Part shown: piece after piece, positions 26,984-36,342 of the stretch
Position numbering within the stretch: position 1 is the first letter of the stretch
How the letters are laid out: every line of letters begins with the position of its first letter
Source of the DNA: Ruegeria atlantica
GTDB lineage: Bacteria > Pseudomonadota > Alphaproteobacteria > Rhodobacterales > Rhodobacteraceae
DNA: 64,000 bases
Assembly: GCF_001458195.1 (NCBI RefSeq)
Contig: NZ_CYPU01000074.1
Coordinates: 1-64,000, forward strand
Direction of reading: 5' to 3'
Notes under the pieces: model-generated
The model's input: only the letters and a program-made list of their open reading frames with translations
Told to the model about the DNA's origin: nothing
Databases searched by the model: none
Made by a program: the position numbers and the translations under genes

Positions 26984-27009
26984 AGCCCCGTCATTTGGCG
27001 GGGCTTTTT
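26984..27009 (+). terminator. intrinsic terminator of the IalB-like gene
   Basis: A perfect 7-bp stem (AGCCCCG/CGGGGCT) with an eight-base loop is followed by a TTTTT run. Confidence 0.9.
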
Positions 27010-27133
27010 CGTGGGCGACCATACGTGTCATCCGATCTTTACGCCACGTCCACCACCCCAAATTGATCCGCATCAAGGCAAGCGATCCATCTTTCTGAAC
27101 CAATCAGTTCAAATTTATGGAAGGAGCTTATCC

Positions 27134-27301
27134 ATGCTGAACAAACCTCTTGCTGTCGTGTTGGTAGTCGCCGCCGTGTTTTTGAGTGCATGTGAAAAAA
27201 ACAACGAAACATATCCGGTTTCTGGCGAGCAATGCGGCCCGAAAGACCCCGTGCAAACTTTGGACGCGGATGATTGCGACATCCTACCTGCAGGTATCTG
27301 A
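27134..27301 (+). CDS. small lipoprotein of unknown function
   Basis: A 55-residue protein with a lipoprotein signal: two basic-to-hydrophobic N-terminal segments and the lipobox FLSAC, followed by a short acidic tail with two further cysteines. GGAAGGAG lies 7 bases before the chosen ATG 27134, which starts the signal exactly; the frame is open upstream to 27011 but that part looks non-coding. Acidic, cysteine-containing tail suggests a periplasm-facing tether or a small disulfide-bonded domain. No family is recognised. Confidence 0.7.
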   Translation: MLNKPLAVVLVVAAVFLSACEKNNETYPVSGEQCGPKDPVQTLDADDCDILPAGI

Positions 27302-27433
27302 CATGTTCACCTGACCTGATTCCTCGCAATCGTAATGCAGATAGTTCGGTCGCATCGGTTTGGCCTTTGCGGCCGACTTGCAATTGGGACTACGGCGCAA
27401 CGCGTGCTACGGTGGCCACATACAAGGGTTCAT

Positions 27434-27826
27434 ATGTGGAAACGGATAATGCGTTACGTCTTGATTGCAGTGCTTTTCTCTTCGGCCGCGTGGGCAGATC
27501 CCAGTCTGGAATGTTTCGACGCAGGTTCGCAGGTCGAAATCGGAGCCTGCGTTGGGGAGATGGAGAAACGCGTGAATATGGCTGTTGAGACAAGCTATGG
27601 CTTCGCCATGCAGTCCGCAGTTGAGTTGGACGAGGTCACAGACCGTGTGGTCGCACAACCGGCACTTGAGGCTGCACAAGAGGCATGGAGAGGATATCGC
27701 GATGCGCAATGTGAAGCAGTGGGGGCCTCATACGGTGGCGGCTCTGGTACCGGTATTGCCATTGCGTCCTGCCGCGTTGATCTGGGCCGGGCGCGTGCGG
27801 ACGAATTGCTGCGCATGGCAAATTAA
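27434..27826 (+). CDS. LprI-like (DUF1311) periplasmic protein
   Basis: The 130-residue secreted protein has a signal peptide ending AAWADP and a DUF1311 body with the conserved spacing C....EI..C...M, AWRGYRDAQC and a final cysteine in IASCRVDL. The mycobacterial relative LprI is a lysozyme inhibitor; that function cannot be assumed here. AAGGG lies upstream of ATG 27434, and an in-frame upstream extension has no signal sequence. Confidence 0.82.
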   Translation: MWKRIMRYVLIAVLFSSAAWADPSLECFDAGSQVEIGACVGEMEKRVNMAVETSYGFAMQSAVELDEVTDRVVAQPALEAAQEAWRGYRDAQCEAVGASYGGGSGTGIAIASCRVDLGRARADELLRMAN

Positions 27827-27905
27827 ATGATACGAATTCTTTTGATCTTTGCACGCGATCCTATATAGAGGCGCATCCCAAGCCCGAATTCGTTGAGATA
27901 GCAAC

Positions 27906-29093
27906 ATGTCGCCCAAAGCGCCGATCACTCAAGATGTCATGACCATCCCCCGCAAATTGCCCGAGGGGAAGATCAACCTTGTCGGGTTAACCCGTGATCA
28001 GTTGCGTGACGCTCTGATCGAACATGGCACGCCGGAAAAGCAGGCCAAGATGCGGACCGGGCAGATCTGGCAGTGGATCTATCAATGGGGCGTGCGCGAT
28101 TTTACCGAGATGACCAACCTCGCCAAAGCGTATCGTGCGCAACTGGCTGAGAATTTCGTTGTGGAAATCCCCGAAGTCGTGACACGGCAGGTGTCCGAAG
28201 ACGGCACTCGCAAGTACCTGTGCCGTATCGCGGGTGGCCATGAGGTTGAGGTTGTCTACATCCCCGAAGAGGATCGCGGGACGCTGTGTATCTCGTCTCA
28301 GGTGGGCTGCACGCTGAACTGTTCCTTCTGCCATACGGGCACGCAAAAACTGGTGCGCAACCTGACGGCTGCAGAAATCGTCGGTCAGGTGATGATGGCC
28401 CGCGACGATCTGGACGAATGGCCGACCCCTGGTGCGCCAAAGGACGAAACACGCCTGTTGTCGAACATCGTTCTGATGGGCATGGGTGAGCCGCTTTACA
28501 ACTTCGAAAACGTGCGCGACGCGATGAAGATCGCCATGGACCCCGAAGGCATTTCTCTGTCACGCCGTCGGATCACCCTGTCGACGTCCGGCGTGGTGCC
28601 GGAAATTGCGCGCACAGCTGACGAGATCGGCTGCTTGCTGGCGATCTCGTTCCACGCGACAACGGATGAAACCCGCGATTTTCTGGTGCCCATCAACAAG
28701 CGCTGGAACATCCAAGAGCTGCTGCAGGCGCTGGCAAGCTATCCCAAGGTGTCCAATTCCGAGCGGATTACTTTCGAGTACGTGATGCTGGATGGTGTGA
28801 ATGATAGCGACGAAGATGCGCATCGCTTGATCGACCACATCAAAAGCCACAACATTCCCGCCAAGATCAACCTGATTCCGTTCAACGAATGGCCCGGCGC
28901 GCCTTACAAGCGCAGCTCGAACAACCGCATCCGCGCGTTTGCGAACATCATTTATCAGGCAGGATATGCCTCTCCCATTCGCAAGACGCGTGGCGAGGAC
29001 ATCATGGCAGCTTGTGGTCAGTTGAAATCGGCCACAGAGCGCGCCCGCAAGTCGCGCAAGCAGATCGAAGCCGAAGCGGGATTGCAGAGCTGA
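27906..29093 (+). CDS. rlmN: 23S rRNA / tRNA adenine-C2 methyltransferase
   Basis: The 395-residue radical SAM enzyme methylates A2503 of 23S rRNA and A37 of some tRNAs. The cluster motif [21 protein letters not shown] and [12 protein letters not shown] are diagnostic, and the catalytic C-terminal cysteine is in MAACGQL. Two in-frame starts are possible (27906 or 27939); neither has a strong ribosome site. The length is normal. Confidence 0.97.
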   Translation: MSPKAPITQDVMTIPRKLPEGKINLVGLTRDQLRDALIEHGTPEKQAKMRTGQIWQWIYQWGVRDFTEMTNLAKAYRAQLAENFVVEIPEVVTRQVSEDGTRKYLCRIAGGHEVEVVYIPEEDRGTLCISSQVGCTLNCSFCHTGTQKLVRNLTAAEIVGQVMMARDDLDEWPTPGAPKDETRLLSNIVLMGMGEPLYNFENVRDAMKIAMDPEGISLSRRRITLSTSGVVPEIARTADEIGCLLAISFHATTDETRDFLVPINKRWNIQELLQALASYPKVSNSERITFEYVMLDGVNDSDEDAHRLIDHIKSHNIPAKINLIPFNEWPGAPYKRSSNNRIRAFANIIYQAGYASPIRKTRGEDIMAACGQLKSATERARKSRKQIEAEAGLQS

Positions 29094-29325
29094 CAAGCCC
29101 AAATTTCGTGCAAACTACGCCAAGAAATTAATTTTCTGGCCGCTGTTATTTGTATGCACAATTTGATATGTTTTGGGGGCTGAAACCGGCTGCCTAGGCC
29201 TCACGCTTGCGCACAAAGCAGTGAGAGTCGCATTCCGGTCGTGGCGCGTTTGTTCATGGTCGCTATCATTTTACACGTAACTTGCGGCGTTCAGGCGAAC
29301 CTTTTGAAGCAGGTGGGCCAAATAC

Positions 29326-29952
29326 ATGTTTGTACGATTTATAAGACTGTTTCCGACATCTCTTGCGGCTTTGTTTGTGGTGGGGCTTGCTGCGCATCAG
29401 GCTGGCGCTCAATCCAGTGGTGAGGATGCTCACCTTGCCATTGAAAATCCTGCCGAGCTGTCCAAAGAAGAAGCCTTAAGCATCTACAAGTCTCTGCAGC
29501 GACGGATGGAGCGTGGCTATGCCGCCGCGCAGTTGGATTTGCTGATGAACTATCAGGCATGGCCGCTGTTCAACGACGCGCCTTACATCTCGGCAACCCA
29601 TGGGCAGCGCTATGTGAACAGCTATGCCAACCGTATGGCGCACAACTATGGCACTTTGGCCGAGGGTGAAAAGCTGCCGATGGGGTCAGTGCTGGCCAAG
29701 GACAGCGTCACGGTAACCGACGAGGGCAACGTCCATCCCGGTGCCCTGTTCGTGATGGAAAAACTGGCCCAAGGTACGAGCCCGGAAACAGCGGACTGGC
29801 GTTACATCATGGTGATGCCGGATGGGTCCCTGTTTGGTGACACGATGGGCGCGCGTTCGGACGCTGTCGTCTATTGCCATGATTGTCACGAAGCGGTGGC
29901 TGATCGGGACTACACGTTCTTTGTTCCCGAAGAGTATGTTGTCGGCAACTAA
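29326..29952 (+). CDS. cytochrome P460 family protein
   Basis: The 208-residue secreted protein has a signal peptide ending AGAQS and one c-type haem motif CHDCH near the C-terminus, preceded by the P460 pattern RYIMVMPDG and LFVMEKLA. In nitrifiers P460 oxidises hydroxylamine; in other bacteria the role is unclear and some relatives are electron carriers. AGGTGG lies before the ATG. The 232-base region upstream holds no recognisable gene and presumably its promoter. Whether the P460 lysine crosslink is present cannot be judged by eye. Confidence 0.82.
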   Translation: MFVRFIRLFPTSLAALFVVGLAAHQAGAQSSGEDAHLAIENPAELSKEEALSIYKSLQRRMERGYAAAQLDLLMNYQAWPLFNDAPYISATHGQRYVNSYANRMAHNYGTLAEGEKLPMGSVLAKDSVTVTDEGNVHPGALFVMEKLAQGTSPETADWRYIMVMPDGSLFGDTMGARSDAVVYCHDCHEAVADRDYTFFVPEEYVVGN

Positions 29953-29959
29953 GCGCAGG

Positions 29960-30304
29960 TTACTTGCGACCGAACCGGGCCGTTCCAATTACCTCGATCA
30001 ATGTCTGACGCACCGGCTCCGGTTGCGTTTCTACCGCATTCAGTACCTCTCGTAACTCGGCCCGAAGGCCGTGCATCTGGTCGATCAGTGAGATCATCAT
30101 CGACAGCGCATCAGGCTCCATCTCGTATTGGTCGTGCAGCTCGCACGCCAGCTCCAACCGCGCCACGTCGAGGGTGTGATACACCAGCCCCTGCTCGGTT
30201 TGCTCGGGAATGACGATTTCGGCAGCCAGGTATTCGGTCAGGCGGGTCGAGGTCAGGCGGGTGACGGTTGCGATCAGCTGCTCTTCGGTCAGGGTGCGGG
30301 TCAT
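29960..30304 (-). CDS. cbpM: chaperone modulator CbpM-like protein
   Basis: The 114-residue MerR-like helical protein begins MTRTLTEEQLIATVTRL and contains HTLDVARLELACELHDQYEM, the typical CbpM core. CbpM binds the J domain of CbpA and limits its activity. It overlaps the cbpA stop by an ATGA, the usual order. Confidence 0.85.
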   Translation of the reverse strand: MTRTLTEEQLIATVTRLTSTRLTEYLAAEIVIPEQTEQGLVYHTLDVARLELACELHDQYEMEPDALSMMISLIDQMHGLRAELREVLNAVETQPEPVRQTLIEVIGTARFGRK

Positions 30305-31218
30305 GACGGCATTCCTTTCCGCGGATCATAGCTGTGGGTTTCGCGCCATGTCTCCATGAATTGCTTCAGATCATCATCAATCTGGTCCGGCATGGACACG
30401 GTCAGTTCGATCAACTGATCGCCGCGATCGGACGAGCCGCGCTTCCTGACTCCCTTACCACGCAAACGCAGGGTTTTACCGCTGCTGGTGCCTGCGGGGA
30501 CACTGACATTGACGCCACCGTCAATGGTGGGCGCGGGCACCTTGCCACCCAGAATGGCCTCATCAATCGTGATCGGTAGGGTGATATGAATGTCATCGCC
30601 CTGACGATCAAAGACCGGGTGTTTAGCCACTGACACAGTGACCAAAGCATCGCCGGGCGGGCCTTCGCCAAAACCCGGATCGCCTTTGCCACGCAGGCGG
30701 ATGGTTTGTCCATCGGTGATGCCCGCAGGAATCTTCACTTCGATCCGGTCACCATCTGGCAGCGTCAGCTTTTGGCTGGCGCCGAACACCGCATCCAGGA
30801 AACTGATCTGCAGGTTGTAAGCGCGATTGTGGCCCGGCGCGTGAAATTCGTGCGTGCGCTGCTGGTATCCTCCGCGGCCACGCATGAATTCGGCAAAGAT
30901 GTCTGACATGTCATCCGGGTCTGCTGCGCGCCCACGATAAGGGTTCCCGGCGGCCTCGGCATATTCGCGATAATACTGCTGCTGGGGACGTTCCTGACCC
31001 GAGGCATCAATTTCGCCACTATCGTAACGCGCGCGTGTGTCCGCATCTTTCAGCAGGTCATAAGCCGAAGCGGCGGCCTTGAACTTGGCTTCAGCCTCGT
31101 CATCCCCGGGTTTCAGGTCCGGGTGGCACTCTTTGGCGATGCGCCGATAAGCCTTCTTGATCTCGGCGGCGCTGGCGTCTTTGGCGACACCAAGAACGGT
31201 ATAGGGATCGTCGCTCAT
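30301..31218 (-). CDS. cbpA: DnaJ-class co-chaperone CbpA
   Basis: The 305-residue type II J protein has a J domain at residues 4-70 with the HPD motif in AKECHPDLK, a Gly-rich linker (AGNPYRGRAADP, RGRGGYQQR), then two C-terminal substrate-binding domains (VKIPAGITDGQTIRLRGKG and VSVPAGTSSGKTLRLRGKG). It stimulates DnaK. ATG 31218 is chosen over GTG 31221. It is coupled to cbpM, and both diverge from a small membrane protein. Confidence 0.95.
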   Translation of the reverse strand: MSDDPYTVLGVAKDASAAEIKKAYRRIAKECHPDLKPGDDEAEAKFKAAASAYDLLKDADTRARYDSGEIDASGQERPQQQYYREYAEAAGNPYRGRAADPDDMSDIFAEFMRGRGGYQQRTHEFHAPGHNRAYNLQISFLDAVFGASQKLTLPDGDRIEVKIPAGITDGQTIRLRGKGDPGFGEGPPGDALVTVSVAKHPVFDRQGDDIHITLPITIDEAILGGKVPAPTIDGGVNVSVPAGTSSGKTLRLRGKGVRKRGSSDRGDQLIELTVSMPDQIDDDLKQFMETWRETHSYDPRKGMPS

Positions 31219-31376
31219 CACATCTCTCGTCGATGGGGGTGGGTCTGATCTTTATGAATGTGTTTTATCATGCGATTTCAATGACCCAAAAGGAAGTGGC
31301 TTTTGAAACCGCTCGCAAATTCCTTCGAGTCTGTTAACATCTGCATGTTTCTAATTGATCATTCACGGAGAACCCC

Positions 31377-31760
31377 ATGACGCGCAGAATAAAATCCGCA
31401 CTGGCCCTGTTGGCCGGGAATGCCATCGGGTTGTTGCTTTCGACGCTATTGTTGTCGGGGTTTGCGATCAAACCGATATCATTCATCGTCGTGGTGATCG
31501 TGTTCACTCTGGTGCAGGTGGTGGCCGAGCCGCTGATCCTGAAGCTGGGTGAGAAAAAAGCCCCCTCGATCAAAGGTGGGATTGCCTTGATCGTAACGTT
31601 TGTCGGTCTGTTGGTGACGGATCTGATTACGGCAGGGCTGACAGTTGGCGGCGTTGCCAACCTGTTAGCGGCGACCCTGCTCGTTTGGCTGGGCGCGTTG
31701 ATCGCCAGCGTTCTGCTGCCGATCTACGTGTTCACCGAATTGCGCGAGCCAAAGAAGTAA
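31377..31760 (+). CDS. small four-helix membrane protein, holin-IV-like
   Basis: The 127-residue protein has four predicted membrane segments and basic N- and C-termini. The arrangement resembles the family annotated as mycobacterial-type phage holin / DUF360, but no phage genes are near, so the name is only a family label. CACGGAGAA lies 7 bases before the ATG. Its stop codon abuts the stop of the convergent lyase with no gap and no visible terminator. Confidence 0.6.
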   Translation: MTRRIKSALALLAGNAIGLLLSTLLLSGFAIKPISFIVVVIVFTLVQVVAEPLILKLGEKKAPSIKGGIALIVTFVGLLVTDLITAGLTVGGVANLLAATLLVWLGALIASVLLPIYVFTELREPKK

Positions 31761-32861
31761 TCACAGCGCGTTCAGGCTGCTCTCAAACGACTGCCACAAT
31801 TCCTCTATTGGTTCACAGCCGACAGACAATCGGATAAAGGCCGGATCGACGTCATCGCCCCAGCGTACGCGTCTTTCGGCAGAACTGTGAACACCGCCGA
31901 ACGATGTGGCCGGTCGCAGCATCGGGCAGGTGTTGATAAAAGTTTCGGCCTTTTCCTCAGTCTCTAACGTGATCGACAACAAGAACCCAAACCGGGACGT
32001 CTGCGCCTTGGCTAGAGCATAGGAAGGGTCATCCGACAGGCCGGGATAGCGGATCTGTTTCACGGCCTCATGGTCTGCCAACCGTTCCGCGAGCACTTGC
32101 GCCGATGCACACATCCGGTCGAAACGAACGTCCAGCGTTTCCAACCCGCGATGCAGCAGCCATGCCTCATGCGGGCCGGGGATCGCGCCGGAAACGCGCC
32201 GCCATTCTTCGACCCGTTCCATGATCTGCGCGTTGCGGCTGGCGACATGACCCATTAGCAGGTCCGAATGCCCGCCCATTGCCTTGGTATCCGAAGCGAC
32301 CACCATGTCGATGCCCAAATCCAACGGGCGTTGACCTAATGGGGTCATCGTTGTGTTGTCGGCAATCGTGAGACCGCCCGCCGCGCGAACGGCAGTGGCG
32401 ATCGCAAGCAGGTCCATCATATCCAGACCGGGGTTCGAGGGGCTTTCCAAAAAGACCACGTCAAACCCGTCGAACCCGCCTTCTGCGAACGCCGTCGTTG
32501 GACGCTCAGTAACCGAGACGCCCAGATTGGACAGGAACCGATCGGCCAGCAATCGCGTGACATAATACCCGTCCGAGGGGATCAGGATATGGGATCCGGC
32601 TTTGATCGTCGCGAACAAAGCGGCAGAAATCGCCCCCATGCCCGAAGGAAAGGTCAGGCAGGGCGCGTCTTCCAGATGTGTCAGAACATGTTCCAGATGC
32701 ACCCATGTCGGGTTGTCGACCCGGCCATAGGTCGGATGCCCGTCCGGTGCGCCGGGCAGGTGGTACATGCTGCTTTGCGTCAGCGGCAGGGCCACCGGAT
32801 CGCCCTTGTTCAGTGCGTTCCCACGCAGGTGCAGCATCTCACCGGTTTTTGGCGGCTTCAT
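31761..32861 (-). CDS. metC: Cys/Met-metabolism PLP enzyme, cystathionine beta-lyase-like
   Basis: The 366-residue fold type I PLP enzyme of the transsulfuration group has the PLP lysine in SDTKAMGGHSD, and LTFPSGMGAISAAL and YPGLSDDPSY match the family. It probably splits cystathionine to homocysteine, but gamma-lyase or gamma-synthase activity cannot be excluded by sequence alone. It starts 3 bases after the stop of the LOG-family gene, so the two are co-transcribed. Confidence 0.8.
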   Translation of the reverse strand: MKPPKTGEMLHLRGNALNKGDPVALPLTQSSMYHLPGAPDGHPTYGRVDNPTWVHLEHVLTHLEDAPCLTFPSGMGAISAALFATIKAGSHILIPSDGYYVTRLLADRFLSNLGVSVTERPTTAFAEGGFDGFDVVFLESPSNPGLDMMDLLAIATAVRAAGGLTIADNTTMTPLGQRPLDLGIDMVVASDTKAMGGHSDLLMGHVASRNAQIMERVEEWRRVSGAIPGPHEAWLLHRGLETLDVRFDRMCASAQVLAERLADHEAVKQIRYPGLSDDPSYALAKAQTSRFGFLLSITLETEEKAETFINTCPMLRPATSFGGVHSSAERRVRWGDDVDPAFIRLSVGCEPIEELWQSFESSLNAL

Positions 32862-32864
32862 GTT

Positions 32865-33707
32865 TCAGCGCCCCGGTATTTCGTCGCGCGGTGGGGCCGG
32901 TTCCCAGTTATCGATAATGTCGACCGCCTCTTGTGCGGTGTCGACAAAGCGGAACAAATCGAGGTCCTCGTCAGAGATCGTGCCCGCATCAGCCAGCGCC
33001 TCCCAGTTGATCACTTTTTCCCAGAAAACGCGACCGAACAGCAGGAACGGTACACGTTCCATCCGGCCAGTCTGGATCAACGTCAGCGACTCGAACAGCT
33101 CGTCCATCGTGCCGAAGCCGCCGGGGAAGATGGTGATGGCGCGGGCGCGCATCAGGAAATGCATCTTGCGGATGGCGAAATAGTGGAAGTTAAAGCTGAG
33201 ATCGGGCGTTACATACAGGTTCGGCGCCTGCTCGTGCGGCAGCACAATGTTCAGGCCAATCGAACAACCGCCAGCATCCTGGGCACCGCGATTTCCGGCC
33301 TCCATCACGCCCGGGCCACCGCCGGTGACGATCACGTTCTCGCGGCAACCGGTTTCATTGGATTTTTCGGTCATCAGACGGGCGAATTCCCGCGCTTCGT
33401 CGTAATATTGCGACAGGTTGGCCAGCGTCTGGGTTCGCGCGGTGTGTTTCTGCGACGGCTCAGGAATGCGTGCGCCGCCGAACATGACGATGGTCGAGGT
33501 GATCTCACGCTCGGTCATGATCATCTCGGGCTTCAGCAACTCCAGCTGCAAACGCACTGGGCGCAGCTCATCCCGGCACAGGAAATCATCGTCTGCAAAG
33601 GCAAGGCGATAGGCGGGTGAGCGCGTCTGCGGCGTGTCCGGCACCTCGCTCGCGGTCGAGCGGTCAGTCTGGGCGTCGCGGAAAGGGCTGAGGCGGTCTT
33701 CTCTCAT
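32865..33707 (-). CDS. LOG-family (TIGR00730) protein
   Basis: The 280-residue Rossmann-like protein has the lysine-decarboxylase-like signature PGGFGTMDELFE and VTGGGPGVMEAGNRGA. Plant LOG and several bacterial relatives are nucleotide 5'-phosphate ribohydrolases acting on cytokinin nucleotides or AMP; this one is longer at the N-terminus than the ~190-residue LOG type. AGGGAA lies upstream of the ATG. It is coupled to metC downstream with a 3-base gap; the reason is unknown. Confidence 0.85.
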   Translation of the reverse strand: MREDRLSPFRDAQTDRSTASEVPDTPQTRSPAYRLAFADDDFLCRDELRPVRLQLELLKPEMIMTEREITSTIVMFGGARIPEPSQKHTARTQTLANLSQYYDEAREFARLMTEKSNETGCRENVIVTGGGPGVMEAGNRGAQDAGGCSIGLNIVLPHEQAPNLYVTPDLSFNFHYFAIRKMHFLMRARAITIFPGGFGTMDELFESLTLIQTGRMERVPFLLFGRVFWEKVINWEALADAGTISDEDLDLFRFVDTAQEAVDIIDNWEPAPPRDEIPGR

Positions 33708-33786
33708 GGGTGATGGTTCCCTGCTTGCGTGTTCATAAAACAGCTATAGGGTTCGCAGGCAGAGTGCCAGTCACGGAAGAACAAGA

Positions 33787-34704
33787 ATGAATTGGAAGAG
33801 TGAAATTTCGGCCGCCGCCGAACGGATCAATGGGTATGCGCAGGTGACCCCGGTGATTGAAAGCCGCGTGCCCGGATTGGATTATCCGGTCGAAATGAAG
33901 CTGGAGCATATGCAGCACACGGGCAGTTTCAAAGCGCGCGGGGCGTTTAATACGCTGCTCAGCTTGGACGTGCCCGAGGCTGGCGTTGTGGCGGCTTCGG
34001 GCGGCAATCACGGTGCGGCGGCGGCGTATGCGGCACAAACGCTGGGATATCCGGCCAAGATTTTCGTGCCAGACCTTGCCGGACCATCCAAGATCGCCCT
34101 GATTGAACAGACGGGCGCAGATCTGACAGTTGTACAGGGTGAATACGCGAACGCGCTGAGCGAGGCCAAAGCGCATGAGGCAGCAACCGGGGCGATGCAA
34201 ATCCACGCCTATGATGCACCGGCAACCGTAGCAGGGCAGGGCACGTGTTTTGCCGAATGGGAGGCACAGGGGCTGCAGGCTGACACCGTTCTGGTGGCCG
34301 TGGGTGGCGGTGGCCTGATTGGCGGAGCTTTGGGTTGGTTTGATGGGGCACGCAAGATCGTAGCAGTCGAACCGGAAACCTCCTGCGCGCTGAACGCGGC
34401 GCTGCAGGCGGGTGAACCGGTGGATGTCTCGGTCTCGGGGATAGCAGCCAATGCGCTGGGCGCGCGGCGGATCGGAGGGATTTGTTTCGATCTTGCGCAA
34501 GGAATGACATCTGTTCTTGTCTCAGACGAGGCGATTGCAGCCGCGCAAAAGGCGCTGTGGCAGACCCATCGCATATTGGTCGAACCGGCCGGGGCGACCG
34601 CGTTGGCGGCTTTGACCTCAGGTGTATATAAGCCAGAACCAGACGAACGCGTGGCGGTTCTGGTGTGCGGGGGAAATATTGCCCCGGACCCGCTGATGGG
34701 GTGA
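33787..34704 (+). CDS. threonine/serine dehydratase-like PLP enzyme
   Basis: The 305-residue fold type II PLP enzyme carries the PLP lysine in HTGSFKARGA, ASGGNHGAAAAYAA, and the glycine-rich phosphate loop VAVGGGGLIGG. It lacks the C-terminal ACT regulatory part of biosynthetic IlvA, so it looks like a catabolic threonine or serine dehydratase. A GntR regulator follows 44 bases downstream in the same direction. Related racemases of the same fold cannot be ruled out. Confidence 0.85.
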   Translation: MNWKSEISAAAERINGYAQVTPVIESRVPGLDYPVEMKLEHMQHTGSFKARGAFNTLLSLDVPEAGVVAASGGNHGAAAAYAAQTLGYPAKIFVPDLAGPSKIALIEQTGADLTVVQGEYANALSEAKAHEAATGAMQIHAYDAPATVAGQGTCFAEWEAQGLQADTVLVAVGGGGLIGGALGWFDGARKIVAVEPETSCALNAALQAGEPVDVSVSGIAANALGARRIGGICFDLAQGMTSVLVSDEAIAAAQKALWQTHRILVEPAGATALAALTSGVYKPEPDERVAVLVCGGNIAPDPLMG

Positions 34705-34705
34705 A

Positions 34706-34745
34706 TTATCGACTTGTGGAAGGTGGTTAAGGATTTTATCGATAA
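34706..34745. promoter_or_regulatory. palindrome upstream of the FCD regulator
   Basis: The perfect palindrome TTATCGATAA (34736-34745) lies 3 bases before the ATG of the GntR gene, and a half copy TTATCGA lies at 34706. The spacing between the two is 30 bases. This is a likely autoregulatory operator. Confidence 0.5.
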
Positions 34746-34748
34746 TCT

Positions 34749-35348
34749 ATGACCACTACGATCGCCGACACAATTTACCAAAACCTCAGACAGAAGATTA
34801 TCACCGGCGAATTGCTTGCCGGTGAAAAGTTGCGTCAGGATCACATCGCGCGGGCCTTTGAGACCAGCCATGTACCGGTGCGCGAGGCATTGCTGCGTCT
34901 GGAAGCGCACGGGTTGGCCCAAAGTGAGCCGCGCCGCGGTATGCGTGTTTCGGCGCTGGACCCGGCAGAAGTGCGCGAAGTGGTTGAAATGCGTGTCGCG
35001 CTGGAATCCCTGGCCTTGCAGCATTCGGTACAGAATATGACGCCTGGCGCGCTCAAAGAGGCGGATGACGCTCGGATCGCCTGTGATGCTGCGCAAACGA
35101 TGCCCGAGTGGGAAGCGTGCAACCGTACCTTTCATCGCTCGATCCTGACGCCGTGCGGGTTGCCACGCCTGCTGCATGCAATCGATGACCTTCATATCGC
35201 CGGCGCGCGCCACCTGTTTGCCCATTGGCGTCCCAAGTGGGTACACCGTGCGGATGGTGATCACGCAGCCATCGTTCAGGCGCTCAAGCGCAAGGACGCG
35301 GCCACGGCGACGGCCATTCTGACCCGCCATATCCGCCGCGCAAGCTGA
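34749..35348 (+). CDS. GntR-family regulator with FCD domain
   Basis: A 199-residue regulator: winged helix with LLAGEKLRQDHIARAFETSHVPVREALLRLEAHGL in pieces, then a helical FCD domain with the metal-binding pattern H.SIL....H..IV..L...D....A......H. No ribosome site is visible, and the start codon lies 3 bases behind a palindrome, so translation may be leaderless or weak. It is close behind the dehydratase gene, which may be its target. The effector is unknown. Confidence 0.85.
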   Translation: MTTTIADTIYQNLRQKIITGELLAGEKLRQDHIARAFETSHVPVREALLRLEAHGLAQSEPRRGMRVSALDPAEVREVVEMRVALESLALQHSVQNMTPGALKEADDARIACDAAQTMPEWEACNRTFHRSILTPCGLPRLLHAIDDLHIAGARHLFAHWRPKWVHRADGDHAAIVQALKRKDAATATAILTRHIRRAS

Positions 35349-35457
35349 ACACAGGTCAAGCTAGCCGCAAATCGTACCTTCTGCGTCGCATTGCACCGCG
35401 AGATGCAGTTGCGTATAGGCCAAACAAACGTGAACAGATTCTGCAGGGAGCCATCCG

Positions 35458-36285
35458 ATGTCCAACGCGCAACTGGAAACCGCTATCGAAGCCGCCTGGG
35501 AGGCGCGCGACACCATCACGCCCGCCACCACCGGCGAACAACGCGAGGCGATCGAGGATACGCTGGCCGCGCTGGACAGCGGTTCGCTGCGGGTTGCTGA
35601 AAAGCTGGAAAGCGGTGATTGGCATGTGAACCAGTGGGCCAAGAAGGCAGTTCTGCTGGGCTTTCGCATCAAGGATATGGAAATCCAGACCGGCGGTCCG
35701 CAGGACGGCGGCTGGTGGGACAAGGTGGACAGCAAGTTCGCCGGTTGGGGTGAAAACCAGTGGCGTGCCGCTGGCTTCCGCGCGGTTCCGAACTGTGTTG
35801 TGCGCAAATCGGCCTATGTCGCACCCGGCGTGGTTCTGATGCCGTCCTTCGTGAACCTGGGCGCCTATGTCGACGAAGGCACCATGGTCGATACTTGGGC
35901 CACCGTTGGTTCCTGTGCGCAGATTGGTAAAAACGTACACCTGTCAGGCGGTGTTGGCATCGGCGGAGTTTTGGAGCCAATGCAGGCTGGCCCGACCATC
36001 ATCGAAGACAATTGCTTTATCGGCGCGCGCTCCGAAGTGGTCGAAGGCTGTATCGTCCGCGAAGGTTCGGTTCTGGGCATGGGTGTCTTTATTGGCAAGT
36101 CCACCAAGATCGTGGATCGCGAAACCGGCGAAGTCACTTACGGCGAAGTGCCGCCATATTCGGTGGTTGTCGCGGGCTCGATGCCGTCCAAGAACAACGT
36201 CAACCTGTATTGCGCCGTGATCGTAAAGCGTGTGGACGAGAAGACCCGTTCGAAAACGGGGATTAACGAACTGCTGCGCGACTAA
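35458..36285 (+). CDS. dapD: 2,3,4,5-tetrahydropyridine-2,6-dicarboxylate N-succinyltransferase
   Basis: The 275-residue left-handed beta-helix enzyme succinylates tetrahydrodipicolinate in lysine and diaminopimelate synthesis. [32 protein letters not shown] and [14 protein letters not shown] show the hexapeptide repeats. AGGGAG lies upstream. A strong terminator follows, and dapE lies 2.1 kb downstream on the same strand. Confidence 0.98.
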   Translation: MSNAQLETAIEAAWEARDTITPATTGEQREAIEDTLAALDSGSLRVAEKLESGDWHVNQWAKKAVLLGFRIKDMEIQTGGPQDGGWWDKVDSKFAGWGENQWRAAGFRAVPNCVVRKSAYVAPGVVLMPSFVNLGAYVDEGTMVDTWATVGSCAQIGKNVHLSGGVGIGGVLEPMQAGPTIIEDNCFIGARSEVVEGCIVREGSVLGMGVFIGKSTKIVDRETGEVTYGEVPPYSVVVAGSMPSKNNVNLYCAVIVKRVDEKTRSKTGINELLRD

Positions 36286-36306
36286 ATCAAGTGCGGATTT
36301 GAAACG

Positions 36307-36340
36307 GGGCTGTAGCGTATCTCGCTGCAGCCCTTTTTTT
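36307..36340. terminator. intrinsic terminator of dapD
   Basis: An 11-bp stem (GGGCTGTAGCG/CGCTGCAGCCC with one G-T pair), a five-base loop and a run of seven T. It also sits just downstream of the convergent cupin gene. Confidence 0.93.
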
Positions 36341-36342
36341 GT

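Noticed and set aside
31222-31376. Heat-shock (RpoH) promoter for cbpA
   Set aside because: A TTGAAA-like element is visible on the minus strand, but the spacing and -10 part do not match well enough to support a call.
31377-31760. Phage holin, hence a prophage remnant
   Set aside because: Only the general holin-IV-like membrane pattern matches; no phage structural, lysis or integrase genes are nearby.
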